Shown: positions 7,971 through 17,559, counted from the stretch's first letter. The stretch: 64,000 nt of DNA from Torymus aiolomorphi (GCA_036365515.1 CM070874.1:245149430-245213429), one strand, 5' to 3'. Notes: generated from the sequence alone by a model not told the origin. Made by a program: numbers and translations.

Positions 7971-8863
7971 ATGGCTGACTTTCAAAGAGAAAAAACGTGC
8001 TTCATCAACTTGTTAAGGCACGAGATGCGATTAAACGCAAATATAGAATATTAAAATTTGGAAAAGACAAGACAGAAAAGATTTTAAGTGAAACTTTCAA
8101 ACCAATAGTAGATCCGCTTCAAAAACTTGTAGCTCAGAAAAATATTGAACAAAGTAGTGTTAAACATAATACAGTCGAACAAAGTTTCAAGAATGACAAA
8201 AAGAATGAAAGTTCTGACAGTGAGTTCAATGATACTCTACAGAACGTCCATGACACATCTTTCGAAACAGCAGGTAGCGATAACGATGCTGATGACTCTG
8301 ATTTGTACGTCAAGGCCCTCAAGCTTAATCAGCCTCAGTATCTTGACAAAATTTATGGAGTAAGAAATGAAAATGGTGAATTTTTTATTGGTAATTTACC
8401 GATTAGTTTTCATAATAATAAAATTAAAATTAACAGAGTAGCATATCCGAAAACTACAGGATTACTCGAGTTACTCATAGCGAAACAACCAAATAAAAAT
8501 AATATAAGTTCAGATGATTTAAAAAATTATCGCAAAATTTTAAAACTATCGTCTGCTCATAAAACGCGATATGACAAGAACGAAAAGATTCGTTTTCATA
8601 ATAGTAATAAATTTAATAATTTTATTGCTCCAATGTTCAAAATTACCTCGAAAACCGGAGAATCGATTAAAGGTGGTTCATTACCTCGTTATAAAATTGC
8701 GAAAAAACATACTGCTTTAGACTATGTGTACTGGGACGATCCAAACGAGCTCGTTGACCGGCTTCACTTACTAGTAGCTGAAAGGTCTGCCGGAAATCCA
8801 AGTCATGTAAACGAGATACACTCTATAATCGAAGAACTTCGCGAAGCAGGCTATATATATTAA
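7971..8863 (+). pseudogene. Polinton conserved protein of unknown function (~297 aa), N-terminal frameshift
   Basis: A family I know from arthropod Polintons (possibly the one filed as DUF8207; unsure). The promoter and the ATG at 7971 open a frame (MADFQREK) that must shift at the A6 run 7990-7995 to join the long frame (from 7997 to 8863), which has no ATG of its own until far downstream. Visible features are a basic helical N-terminus (VKARDAIKRKYR), an acidic Ser/Asp linker (residues about 70-105), a central GEFFIGNLPISF block, a DLKNYRKIL motif and the highly conserved C-terminus YVYWDDPNELVDRL...GNPSH...IIEELREAG. No enzyme motif is seen. Its place between ATPase and fibre-like genes suggests a structural or assembly role (inference). 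Confidence 0.78.
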
Positions 8864-8889
8864 GTGCACATGAATAAACGAATCATTCT
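8852..8889 (+). promoter_or_regulatory. Core promoter of the fibre-like gene
   Basis: TATATATAT at 8852, covering the last codons of the preceding gene, then TCATTCT at 8883 (31 nt). It rules out the upstream ATG at 8870 and favours ATG 8894. Confidence 0.65.
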
Positions 8890-8893
8890 CAAA

Positions 8894-9247
8894 ATGAGCG
8901 TCGACGTGTTTGGACGTAATCTTGGAAAAACCGAAGGCAGTCGAGGGCCACCTGGCGTTGGCTTTAAAGTCACGTCTGACGGTCACTACGACATGGAAAA
9001 TAAAAAATTATGCAATATTGCCGAACCTCAACAGCCGAGCGATGCTGTAAACTTAGAGTCTCTACGAAATATTATTCAAATAGAAATTCGAGGAATTATT
9101 GATATAACTACAAGACTTAGAACTCGGCTAGATGATTTGAATATAATAGTTGATAATCATACAAATGAACTTGATGCCCAGAAATCTCAAATAAAAGCTG
9201 ACATTTTGACTATAAAAGAGAGTTTGGCACAGGTATTCAATCAGTAA
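8894..9247 (+). CDS. Short fibre-like protein: Gly-Pro segment, phage-fibre motif, coiled coil (117 aa)
   Basis: From ATG 8894 (chosen because the initiator is at 8883) the 117-residue product has three parts. Residues 8-22 contain GKTEGSRGPPGVGF, a collagen-like or trimer-knot type stretch. Residues about 27-55 read YDMENKKLCNIAEP...DAVNLESL, a pattern seen in many phage tail-fibre proteins just before a trimeric coiled coil. The remainder is predicted helical with heptad-like Ile/Leu spacing to the end. No receptor-binding head is present. This suggests a trimeric vertex spike or attachment stalk; the role is inference from pattern and neighbourhood (between capsid-associated genes and integrase). 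The frame is intact. Confidence 0.7.
   Translation: MSVDVFGRNLGKTEGSRGPPGVGFKVTSDGHYDMENKKLCNIAEPQQPSDAVNLESLRNIIQIEIRGIIDITTRLRTRLDDLNIIVDNHTNELDAQKSQIKADILTIKESLAQVFNQ
9211..9245 (+). promoter_or_regulatory. Core promoter of the integrase gene
   Basis: TATAAAAG at 9211, inside the fibre-like coding sequence, then TCAGT at 9241 (30 nt), then ATG at 9258. Confidence 0.75.
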
Positions 9248-9257
9248 TTCCACAAAC

Positions 9258-10172
9258 ATGGAACACGAAAGACTAGTTGAAGAACTACACAAACCTGCAA
9301 GACGTAACTATACACGTCGAAGCTTTGACGTGCGTGGTTTGGACGAAACTTGGCAAGCAGATCTCGTCGAAATGATTCCATATGCTCGCGATAATAAGGG
9401 CTATAGATACTTGCTCACTATAATCGACATTTTCTCCAAATATGCATGGGCTATTCCTGTAAAGAGAAAAACAGGCAAAGATGTCTCAGAAGCTATGAAA
9501 TCTGTGCTTGTTAAAGGCAGAGTACCGAAGAATCTCCACACCGACAGAAGCAAAGAATTTTATAACACGGATTTTCAAAAACTTATGAGCACACATAAAA
9601 TAAAGTTATACTCAACCTTTAGTAATCTAAAAGCAGCGATATGTGAACGTTTTAATCGCACTCTAAAAAGTGCAATGTGGAAAAAATTCAGTTTGCGCGG
9701 CAACTATAAGTGGTTAGATATTTTACCTGATTTACTTGCTGCATACAATAATCGTAAACATCGTACTATTGGTGCGAAACCAAAAGATGTAACAGCCAAT
9801 AATGAAGCAGATATACTGAGGAAATTTGCCCCTAAAATAACTAAGAAAATTAAACCAAAATTTAAAATTGGTGACAAAGTCCGAGTGAGCAAGGCTAAAG
9901 CAGTATTTGACAAAGGATATACTCCAAATTGGTCTACAGAAATATTTACAATTGTACGTGTAGCAGCTACAAATCCTCCAACTTACCATCTGAAGGACTA
10001 TCAAGATCAGCCCGTCTCAGGAGGTTTCTACGAGCAAGAACTACTCAAAGCCAAGTATCCAGATATTTATCTTGTAGAAAAAGTAATTAAGAAAAAAGGA
10101 AGTAAAATTTTTGTAAAATGGCTTGGCTTTGATAATTCACATAATAGTTGGATTGAGAAAAAAGATATGTAA
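9258..10172 (+). CDS. INT: Polinton integrase (retroviral-type DDE) with C-terminal chromodomain, 304 aa
   Basis: Intact 304-residue ORF. Catalytic triad: D35 in WQADLVEM, D96 in HTDRSKEF and E130 in AAICERFNRT, spaced as in other Polinton integrases. Residues about 200-255 form the SH3-like DNA-binding region (KFKIGDKVRVSK, PNWSTEIF, GGFYEQEL). Residues about 258-304 are a chromodomain (YLVEKVIKKKGSKIFVKWLG, NSWI), which in other elements steers integration to modified histones. No N-terminal zinc finger is present, which is usual here. In the second catalytic motif RS replaces the common Q-G dipeptide; whether activity survives is unknown. AATAAA follows the stop at 10188-10193. Confidence 0.93.
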   Translation: MEHERLVEELHKPARRNYTRRSFDVRGLDETWQADLVEMIPYARDNKGYRYLLTIIDIFSKYAWAIPVKRKTGKDVSEAMKSVLVKGRVPKNLHTDRSKEFYNTDFQKLMSTHKIKLYSTFSNLKAAICERFNRTLKSAMWKKFSLRGNYKWLDILPDLLAAYNNRKHRTIGAKPKDVTANNEADILRKFAPKITKKIKPKFKIGDKVRVSKAKAVFDKGYTPNWSTEIFTIVRVAATNPPTYHLKDYQDQPVSGGFYEQELLKAKYPDIYLVEKVIKKKGSKIFVKWLGFDNSHNSWIEKKDM

Positions 10173-10187
10173 ACATATGGAATGTTG

Positions 10188-10193
10188 AATAAA
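10188..10193 (+). terminator. Polyadenylation signal of the integrase gene
   Basis: AATAAA sixteen bases after the integrase stop codon. Confidence 0.6.
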
Positions 10194-10418
10194 AACAATT
10201 TTTAAAGTTAAACAAAGAGTTTTGTTTATTATTAGATTAAAAAAAATTATATACATTGATGCTTAACTATATATTTTCGCAATACTTAACTATATATATT
10301 TCTGCAATACTTAATGATTTTACATTAACTATATATTCGTATCACTTAAACATTTTACAATAACAATATATATTTATTTTCGCAGTACTTAAAAATTTAC
10401 ATTAATATTTTCACAAAA
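10194..10418. repeat. AT-rich convergent intergenic with degenerate repeat
   Basis: The gap between two converging genes contains loosely repeated CTTAACTATATAT and TTTCGCAATACTTAA units of about 30-40 bp. No gene is seen. Confidence 0.5.
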
Positions 10419-10718
10419 TCACTTGCCGCTAAATTCAACACTAGAACCACCATTGTATACTATAAAAAGTTCATATTTGTTGGCAGCGTCTTGGAGATTG
10501 ACGAAGAATTTCTCGTCTTGTTGAATGGCTTCTGATACTCTCTTTGGTATGAAAACATCAAACTCGCTCTCCAGTTCAGCCACGATCTTATCTCCATACT
10601 TAGTCGTCACAGCCTTTAGACTAGTCACCATGTAGCGCTGGCCCTTGGTCAGATCGACCAATCTTTTTGTTGGCAGGAATCCTCCACGGGCAACTGCATT
10701 TAGTTTTGTAAAATCCAT
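10419..10718 (-). CDS. Small OB-fold-like Polinton protein (99 aa), spliced leader
   Basis: The 99-residue product (MDFTKLN... to ...EFSGK) has a pattern of alternating strands: FLPTKRLVDL, LTKGQRYMVTSLKAVTTKYGDK, IVAEL, FDVFIPKRV and ELFIVYNGG. This recalls small OB-fold single-strand DNA-binding proteins common next to Polinton polymerases; the assignment is by pattern only. The ATG is the first codon after a 3' splice site (TTTTTTCTGTTACAG). The matching donor is at 10785/10784, giving a 66-nt intron. A TATA box (11045) and TCATTCG (11015) inside the polymerase 3' region place its transcription start there, so the leader exon runs about 11013-10785 and overlaps the polymerase tail. Confidence 0.7.
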   Translation of the reverse strand: MDFTKLNAVARGGFLPTKRLVDLTKGQRYMVTSLKAVTTKYGDKIVAELESEFDVFIPKRVSEAIQQDEKFFVNLQDAANKYELFIVYNGGSSVEFSGK

Positions 10719-10784
10719 CTGTAACAGAAAAAAGATTAGTTTTTTAAAATATGAGAAAAAAATTACTTTAAAAAAAATACTAAC
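10719..10784 (-). other. Intron in the 5' leader of the OB-fold-like gene
   Basis: Donor G|GTTAGT, pyrimidine-rich acceptor ending ACAG directly before ATG, 66 nt. The polymerase stop codon (TGA) lies across the donor, so polymerase translation ends exactly at the exon edge. Confidence 0.7.
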
Positions 10785-10785
10785 C

Positions 10786-13237
10786 TCAGATTTCTCTTCT
10801 TTTCTGACTACTACTTCCAGGAAAAGGCTCACAAGGTCTGTTTAACAGGAGCAGCGGCTGAGAGACATCGAGAAGCGGCTGCGAGACAGCAGGAAGCGGT
10901 TGTGAGACAGCGAGAAGCGGCTGCGAGTCTGTAGGTATCTGCTGCCAGACTGCTGGAGGCGAGGCTGAGATCTGCTGCTGGTGCTGCTGCTGAAGAGAGT
11001 CGACTGATCGAATGAGCTCCTGCTCTGGCACCGCCGCATTATATAGGGATGCCTCAGCGGTGTTCGGCGGCTCGCGTTCCCCCTCTCCAACAGCATCATT
11101 CTCATTGGCCTGCACCGCTCCTGCTCTATAATGACCCCAGGGCAGCGTATCTGTCGTGCCGGGCTGTAGACAGCGTTTGTCGTCACGGGCACTGAGAGCA
11201 ATTTTTCTCTCTTTCTCAGTGTGGATGTTATGACGCCGAGACCTGATGTTTCGCTGCTCACGAGTGACGATAACGTTCTCACGGAGGCACTTCATGTAGT
11301 CGTCAGGGGTGATGGTCAGTTTGACTACAGAAGTTTTCACTCCTTTGGCCTTTTTGATGGGCTGTTGGTTCTGCACTTTCACGCTGTACATTTTACTCCG
11401 CAGCCCGATGAATTCCAGCATGATCTCACCGTTGCACTCGTCCTTCATCAAACCGACGATTTTCTTATTGGCACGAGGCATATTAAACGGATTAGTTTCA
11501 GGATAGTCTGATGTGTCGAACTCGTGGATGTCTCGTCGCATCACATCGTACACGTTAACGCCTGTAACCTCGTATATCAGACTATCCGTATCGGTGTATA
11601 ACAACTTGCCTCGGTCTCCTACACGATCTCGCATATAGTCGTAGTGGAACCTGTACACGAGTGTTTTTGACAAGTCCAGAACTGATAATCCAATGTAGAT
11701 TGGCTTTCTTATGCAGATCTCCGTCCGCAACAGCTGCACAGCGACGAGGTTTTCGTCAAAAATGTCAGAGCTGTGAAAATTGGGCCGTGCGATTAGTGCC
11801 TCAGCTCCATAGCGGCCTTTCCATTTGTTGACTAGCTTCACGTCAACGCGTTTCCTCTCGTTTTCCATCGTTTTGCCATACACAGCGTTGTTAAAAAGTT
11901 TGAACAGCATTTTTTCAAACTCGTTCTTGGCTTCCTTCCTTTTTGCGCTGTTCAAATCGATGTACTTTTTAAGCCAAGGACTTTGTTGGAATTGTATGGC
12001 ACGATGGACTTTGGCGAGAACTAGGCCATGTTTCAAGGCCTGTTTAAGTGCTCGATAGTGTAGCACGTAACGAGTTTTGTCGTGAAGCGTCGTCATAAGT
12101 TTATACTGTTTCGAGCCAGGAGGCGCCATGTGTTCGGCGCAGAATGGCAGATCTTTATGCGAATCATGCAGTGACTCGGGATACTTCAGGTCCACTTCAA
12201 CAAAGTATCCAAAGTCGCAGTCATCGGAGATGTCGAAGAAGTTTGGTTCGTTTACATTCTGCACCCACTTGAAGCCGCCATAGGGTAAGGGCTCAGTCAT
12301 TGCCCAACCGTACAAATTATTCACGTCGAAATACATCAAATATTTCTCGTCCTCGTTAGCGTTGTAACCATCCTTCATGTACGGGTTGTTCGCTTTTGCA
12401 TAACGATTACAACATTGACTGATTCCACCCCGTATGCCACGCTCAATAAACAGCAGCATGTCTACATCGGTGAGAAGCTCAAGTTTGATCTGTAAAAAAA
12501 GAATATTTGAAATGCGAATTTTTAATTAAATTTAAGTGAATATATTACCTGTGTATTTTTTAGCATGGCATCCCAAGTCAATCCGGGCGTTGTGTAATAG
12601 TGGGCAGGATCCAATTCATAAGCTTCAAGACAGTTATTTCTAAAGTTCTCAAAAACTTCAGCCAATAAGATAACGTCTGTCTTAAGATATAAGTCAGAGT
12701 ACTGCCCCAAATCTTGAATACTGAAACTCTGCCAAACGTTCTGAGCATGCTCATAATCCTCATCGCTGATATGAGCATCATATAAGCTGCTGAAGAAGTC
12801 ATCTTTCGAAGGGAGATTTGGCTGTTCTAGCTTTTCAAACGATGAGACATAGTCGTATGGAAAAACTCCTTTCCTCTTCAAAAGTGAAATTTGTTCATCA
12901 CATAGACCATCTTCTTTGAACATTCGCTCCAGAGTATTCAGTTTCTCCAAGTATGATGCTAACTTGTCTAGCGATGAAGCCATGAATTTGAACGAGTCGA
13001 TGAATCTCAAATTTATGTCTGTACCTTCCACAAACTTTGTAAAAGATATGTATTTCTCTTTTGTTTGTGGAAGTAGCGAAACTCGCCCTTTGAAGCATGT
13101 CGCTATTTCTCTAATAAAGAGATGAGAATCGTATCCGCTCAAATTGTGAAAAACTATGGGGATTGTTCTTGAATCTTGAAAGCCAAGGTTACATTTGCTA
13201 TGTGCAGGTCCACGATATCTGTAAAAATAATTTTTTA

Positions 13238-13272
<35 letters not shown>

Positions 13273-14987
13273 TAAAAAAGTACTCACTTTCCCGTGAAAT
13301 GACAGTGATCGCGTACTCGCTTGTCTTCCTTAGTGAATGGCTTCTCGCAAATATGACATATTGATGCTTTTTCAAACATAATATTTTCGAGTGGTGTTAA
13401 ATTACTCATGGGCTTTGGATGTTTGTACGAGTCATCCAACTTTACAGCCAGTGAGTGGAGGTTCTGTACAAACCATGTGGCTGGGGATTCGGCTTGTTCA
13501 TCCTCTTGCCTATAACTCTTATATTCCGAGAGAGAGTCGTTGTAGCTACATTTAATGAAATAGCCTATACTGAATGGCACGTGATGTTGGTACGCTCGTT
13601 CGTCGTCAATCACAGGCTTCAATATACATTCAAAGTCAGCGTATATTACGAACGGCACACGATTTTTAAAACCAAAGTTCGTAAACTCTAAAATATTGTT
13701 TTTCACTGTTGGAAGAGTAATTTTACACTTATTCATTTTTTCACAGTCAATCACATGCTTCATTTGTTTTTCTTCAGTTATGAAATAGTGTAGACATCGA
13801 TCACAGATGAAAATTTTACGGTTGTGCGAAGATAGCTGTTTACTACACAGTCTTGATAAATTTTTTATCCATACATAATGGAATTTAAATTCGATGTTAA
13901 CATCATCGAGAGTCGAGTCGTCAGAGTCGTCATCTTCATCTTCGTCAACATAATTATTTTCAATAAGTAATAAATTCACATGTTTATCTTTTTTGTCGGC
14001 CGTCAAGTGACGAGGTAAGACATCAAACACTTTTCCTTTTTTCTTTAAATAGTACACATTCACAGAAATGTCATTTTGTTTCTCAAACTTACTAACTTTT
14101 CTGGGATCAACGGGAAAATCGATTCCCTTAAAGTTGAGTTCGTTCTGATGAGGTACATATGTCGCCACTCGATTGGCATGTATCTTAGCAGGGTGTAGTG
14201 CCGATAGAATTGCCCACTTGAAACATTCATCATCTTGATTTTCTACATTTATACAGGCCTTCTTGTTCTTGATGAATGGCGGCAAATCAATGTACGAACT
14301 TCCTCTCATTGGATTAAACTTGTAAATATTAACAACTAAATTTAAAATTGATTTAAGCGACCAGCCCGACTCACGCTCCTGAAACTCCTCCATATCCGTG
14401 TCGATGGGATTTTGAACGTTCATCACAAACCACTCGTTCAAGTCCGTAGTCGAATATATCGGAGCTGTTTTAGTGTTGAAATATTTTATTTCGATTGTCT
14501 CTTCACCATTTTTAACTATCGCGTACTCGGCTGCTAACACTGTATTCACTTTCAAAGGTTCTTTAAGAATTTCACGCACTTTTTCAATAAATTGTTGCTT
14601 AGCGTCTTTCATAAACTTTAATAAATCAAGATGTCTCCGGTTTGTGATGACACCCGTCTTTATTCTGTTCTCGAAAGCTGAGTCGACATCATCCCAGCTC
14701 ACCGAGGGGCCATTTTCACTCGCTTGTAGTCCAGCACCCACTCGATGTTCACTCAACAAGCGTAGAACACTTTTTATAAGCGCGATCGCAGCTTGCAGTT
14801 TTTGCCTATCGGCCACTGTTAAGTCCGTCACCTCGGGCCTGCGCTGAGCCAATTTTTCAGCTTCCACTAGAGCTTTGCGACCAAGCGCAATCCAATTATT
14901 CACATCATCTTGGTCAACCGCACCACTTAAAGCAAGCCGATACGATTTACATAGCATAAGAGCTGTATTTTTAAAATATTGAGGCAT
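10786..14987 (-). CDS. POLB: Protein-primed-type family B DNA polymerase, three exons (~1357 aa)
   Basis: Exon 1 is 13288-14987, exon 2 12549-13218 and exon 3 10786-12489. Introns are 69 nt (donor GTGAGT, acceptor TTTTTACAG) and 59 nt (donor GTAATA, acceptor TTTTTTTACAG), and both joins keep frame. ATG 14987 is chosen because the initiator TCATTCG is at 15013. Exon 1 has a helical N-terminal extension, a domain common to Polinton polymerases (NPMRGSSYIDLPP, DDECFKWAILSALHP), the exonuclease motif YADFECIL and Cys/His motifs near its end. Exon 2 begins with conserved HNLSGYDSH. Exon 3 has motif A (DVNNLYG, about 12327-12307), NNAVYG and motif C YTDTDS (11598-11581). Family members replicate the element, probably by protein priming. 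The usual C-terminus (LPWGHY) is near 11125; about 110 further residues with SQPLL repeats overlap the leader of the next gene. Confidence 0.93.
11009..11045 (-). promoter_or_regulatory. Core promoter of the OB-fold-like gene inside POLB
   Basis: TATATAATG from 11045 and TCATTCG from 11015 (30 nt), with a second TCAGTCG at 11007. It lies within the extra C-terminal tail of the polymerase ORF. Confidence 0.7.
13235..13268. repeat. (GA)n inside POLB intron 1
   Basis: About 15 GA units fill the middle of the 69-nt intron. Confidence 0.85.
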
Positions 14988-15217
14988 CTTGACCGCGCGA
15001 GGCAGTCGAATGACTTTCTGCCGCACGCACACCCCCTTTTATCTAAAAAATTCGCGAAAAGAGATCGATTCTGATTGGGTGTAGGTGTTGTGGAGGGGTA
15101 AAAATAACGCGATTGGTTAAACAAAATAGGAAGGCTGACTATAAAATAAGCAGCGAGACGTTGAAAACCTCATTCGCTCCTTTGCTCTCGCCCGAGAACA
15201 GTCACCGCAGCAGCAAG
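14988..15217. promoter_or_regulatory. Divergent promoter between POLB and gene copy B
   Basis: Leftward GATAAAAG (15043-15036) is followed 30 nt later by TCATTCG (15013-15007) for POLB. Rightward TATAAAAT (15140) is followed 30 nt later by TCATTCG (15170) for copy B. Both starts use the identical heptamer. Confidence 0.75.
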
Positions 15218-15805
15218 ATGAAGTATATTGTTGATGTGCAAGGTTTCAAAATTACCTTGAATGAATTCGTCTTCAAGGAAGTAGCCATTGTCCCTCTCGA
15301 GGAAGACCCTACGCCATCGGTTTTTCTATTTAAACCGCCATATGCATGGGACAAATTGTTGGAAAAAAACAAGTCCGAAAATCGCTGGCTTGAACAAAAT
15401 TTCCATGGAATTATGTGGAGAGCGGGCAATATCCCATACGATGAACTAAAAAACTCTAAATGGTGTACTCTTCGGAGCAGAGATTTACGTAAAAGGCTTG
15501 GAGAAAAGTAAATGGTTGAAGAGATTTTTCCCGACAAGTAAGCTATTTTTGTTATAAAATTATTTTCATAAAAAAGTTTTCTCATAATAATTTTTTTCAG
15601 ATTAGTTACTAATATTGAAGAGATGGGATGTCCTTCATTGAAAAGTCTACCTGCAGAATCAGTCTCGTGTACCAACCATACTGCCTGTAACTTTCCAGTA
15701 TGCGCACTTCGAAACGCACTAGTTATAAAAAGATGGATGCTTGAGCATCAACATAGCAAAAACATGAAGGAAATATCAGAATCCTATCACTTTATGTATA
15801 TTTGA
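15218..15805 (+). pseudogene. Polinton conserved protein of unknown function, copy B (two compensating frameshifts, one intron)
   Basis: Paralogue of the gene at 3204-3722. From ATG 15218 the product starts MKYIVDVQGFK and shares the KE-A, LFKPP and HG-x-MW motifs. At the A6 run 15448-15453 the conserved reading (GAEIYVKGLEKSKWLKR) moves to another frame. Near 15516-15524 it returns to the first. Intron 15538-15600 (GTAAGC...TTTTTTTCAG) leads to exon 2, which carries the Cys/His cluster CTNHTACNFPVC, aligned with that of copy A, and ends at 15805. AATAAA is at 15834. Copy A has no intron. The two indels are at or near short homopolymers, so sequencing error is an alternative to decay. Confidence 0.75.
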
Positions 15806-15833
15806 ATTATAATTTGTTCATTTATTATGAGTT

Positions 15834-15839
15834 AATAAA
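15834..15839 (+). terminator. Polyadenylation signal of gene copy B
   Basis: AATAAA 29 bases after the stop codon. Confidence 0.55.
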
Positions 15840-15877
15840 CATTTTTTATTAAATTTTGTGGTTATATTAATTTCTTA

Positions 15878-15990
<113 letters not shown>

Positions 15991-16069
15991 TCTTAAAAAA
16001 GTGAACTATCCTCACAATAAAGCGTCAAAATCGATTATGTTTGAATATTTAAAAACAATAACCTTACTA

Positions 16070-16530
16070 CCCTTTCGTATTCGCGATAAAAAAGTACGTT
16101 GGAATGACGTGAGCTTAGAGAGTAACGAATACGCGATAAAAATAACGGTTTCCGAGAAAGAAATCGATGGATGTAACATAACCCCACTTTTTCCGTTTCG
16201 TATTCGCGATAAAAAAGTACGTTGGGATGACGTGCGCTTAGAGAGTAACGAATACGAGATAAAAAATAACGGTTTCCGAGAAAGAAATCGATGAATGTAA
16301 CATAACGTCACTTTCCGTTTCGTATTCGCGATAAAAAAGTACGTTGGAATGACGTGAGCTTAGAGAGTAACGCGAATACGAGATAAAAATAATGGTTTCG
16401 GAGAAAGATTATGATGAAAGAAATCCTTGAATGTAACGTAACCTCACTTCCCGTTTTGTATTCGCGATAAAAAAGTACGTTGAAATGACGTGAGCTTAAA
16501 CAGTAACGAATACGAAATAAAGATGATGAC
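16070..16530. repeat. ~122-bp tandem repeat, four copies
   Basis: The block CGTATTCGCGATAAAAAAG followed by TACGTTGG.ATGACGTG begins near 16076, 16199, 16321 and 16457 (spacings 123, 122, 136). Each unit also contains a second, inverted TTCGCGATA/TATCGCGTATTCG pair. The ORFs on both strands simply translate the array. Confidence 0.9.
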
Positions 16531-16766
16531 GAACCCTAACGTACTATCGTGAAAAAACATCCTGCGCACGTGTTTAAATTATAAGACGAAACTGATATAA
16601 CGTGAGCAGATTCATTTAGGCGGTGCGCTTTTGGTGTATTCTCTTACACACCTTATTGATGCGGGCTTTTATAATGGCAAAAACGATAAGGCTGTGGCCA
16701 GGCATCGCGCTGGACCTAAAATCTGACACTGTAACAAATATCACGATATTTTCTAGTTGTTTGAAT

Positions 16767-17377
16767 CTAAAATTTATACACTCGCGTAATTTTTTCAAGT
16801 GCGCAAATGTCTTTAACTGCATCACAACACTCGGTAAAATGTCGATCTTTCTCTTCTTTTTGGGTGGTTCGTCGTCGTCGGTGGCTGCAGCGGTGGTGGT
16901 GGCGGTGGTGGGGGGTGGTGCTGGTGCTGGTGGTGCTGACGGTATCGTCGTCGTGTATTATGCCGTGCGTGAGGCAGGGACTGCGTCTATCGGCGGTATC
17001 CCAGTCCTGGGCCTCGTGTTCGTAGCAGCTCGAGAAGTCAGGTGGTGTAATTTCCCGACTATGGTTGACGGATACGGCTTTTGAGCTGTAGCAGAGCATC
17101 AATGAAATGTCGTGGGCGGGTAGGATGATTTTTCTAGGTGTTCGATTCTCGTTGATCAGATATTCTTGAATGGTGACAAAATGTTCCGTGAATTTTCCCA
17201 GCTAGGTTTGTCCATAGTGACGTATTTGTGAGGTGAAACGCCGCCGCCAAATTGAATAACAGGGCGAAACTGTTTGCCGAAGTATTGTAAGCCGAGATAG
17301 ACAAACTTTGAGTGCGATTTATTGAGAGCGTAGCACGTGCTGAATAGCAGCGTGTGCGGAATATTCTCTTGATACAT
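16767..17377 (-). pseudogene. Unrecognised Polinton cargo gene (~203 aa), one frameshift
   Basis: I do not recognise this family. From ATG 17377 the first frame reads MYQENIPHTLL..., then KFVYLGLQYFGKQFRPVI and GGGVSPHKYVTMDKPSWE. Near 17193-17196 (a TTTT run on the plus strand) one base seems missing and the frame changes to TEHFVTIQEYLINENRT..., ending with a His/Arg/Lys-rich tail and the stop at 16767. Support for a real gene: TCAGT at 17420 with a weak TATA (TAAAAAAA at 17450) 30 nt before it, in the layout used by the other Polinton genes, and a smooth continuation of protein-like sequence across the shift. The region is GC-richer than the core genes, which may indicate later acquisition. 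Confidence 0.5.
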
Positions 17378-17415
17378 TTTAACACTTTTTACGCGCACTT
17401 TTAATAAAAAAATAC

Positions 17416-17450
17416 TGACGGCAACGCCCGAGATGATGTGTTTTTTTAGA
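17416..17450 (-). promoter_or_regulatory. Possible core promoter of the cargo gene
   Basis: Weak TATA-like TAAAAAAA from 17450 and TCAGT from 17420, 30 nt apart. Confidence 0.4.
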
Positions 17451-17559
17451 TAGTGTACAGTGCGGTTCGTGCTTTCTTTTTAAGAAAATACTGCTCGGCG
17501 GTAGAGATGTCGTGCTTTCGGCTGCTGCGCTTCTACTATATTATCCCGCTCGCGATGCC

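Noticed and set aside
7997..8005. GTG as start of the 7971-8863 gene
   Set aside because: A promoter and ATG at 7971 with a matching N-terminus in another frame favour a frameshift over a non-AUG start.
8870..8893. ATG 8870 as start of the fibre-like protein
   Set aside because: It lies upstream of the inferred transcription start (TCATTC at 8883).
14988..15032. Upstream extension of the polymerase ORF to 15032
   Set aside because: The inferred initiator at 15013 lies inside it, and the first true ATG after it is 14987.
16001..16311. ORFs over the ~122-bp tandem array
   Set aside because: Open on both strands only because the unit lacks stops; no domain and repeat-length periodicity.
16623..17084. 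Plus-strand Val/Gly-rich ORF
   Set aside because: Complement of the His/Arg-rich tail of the minus-strand cargo gene; low-complexity GTGGTGG tract.
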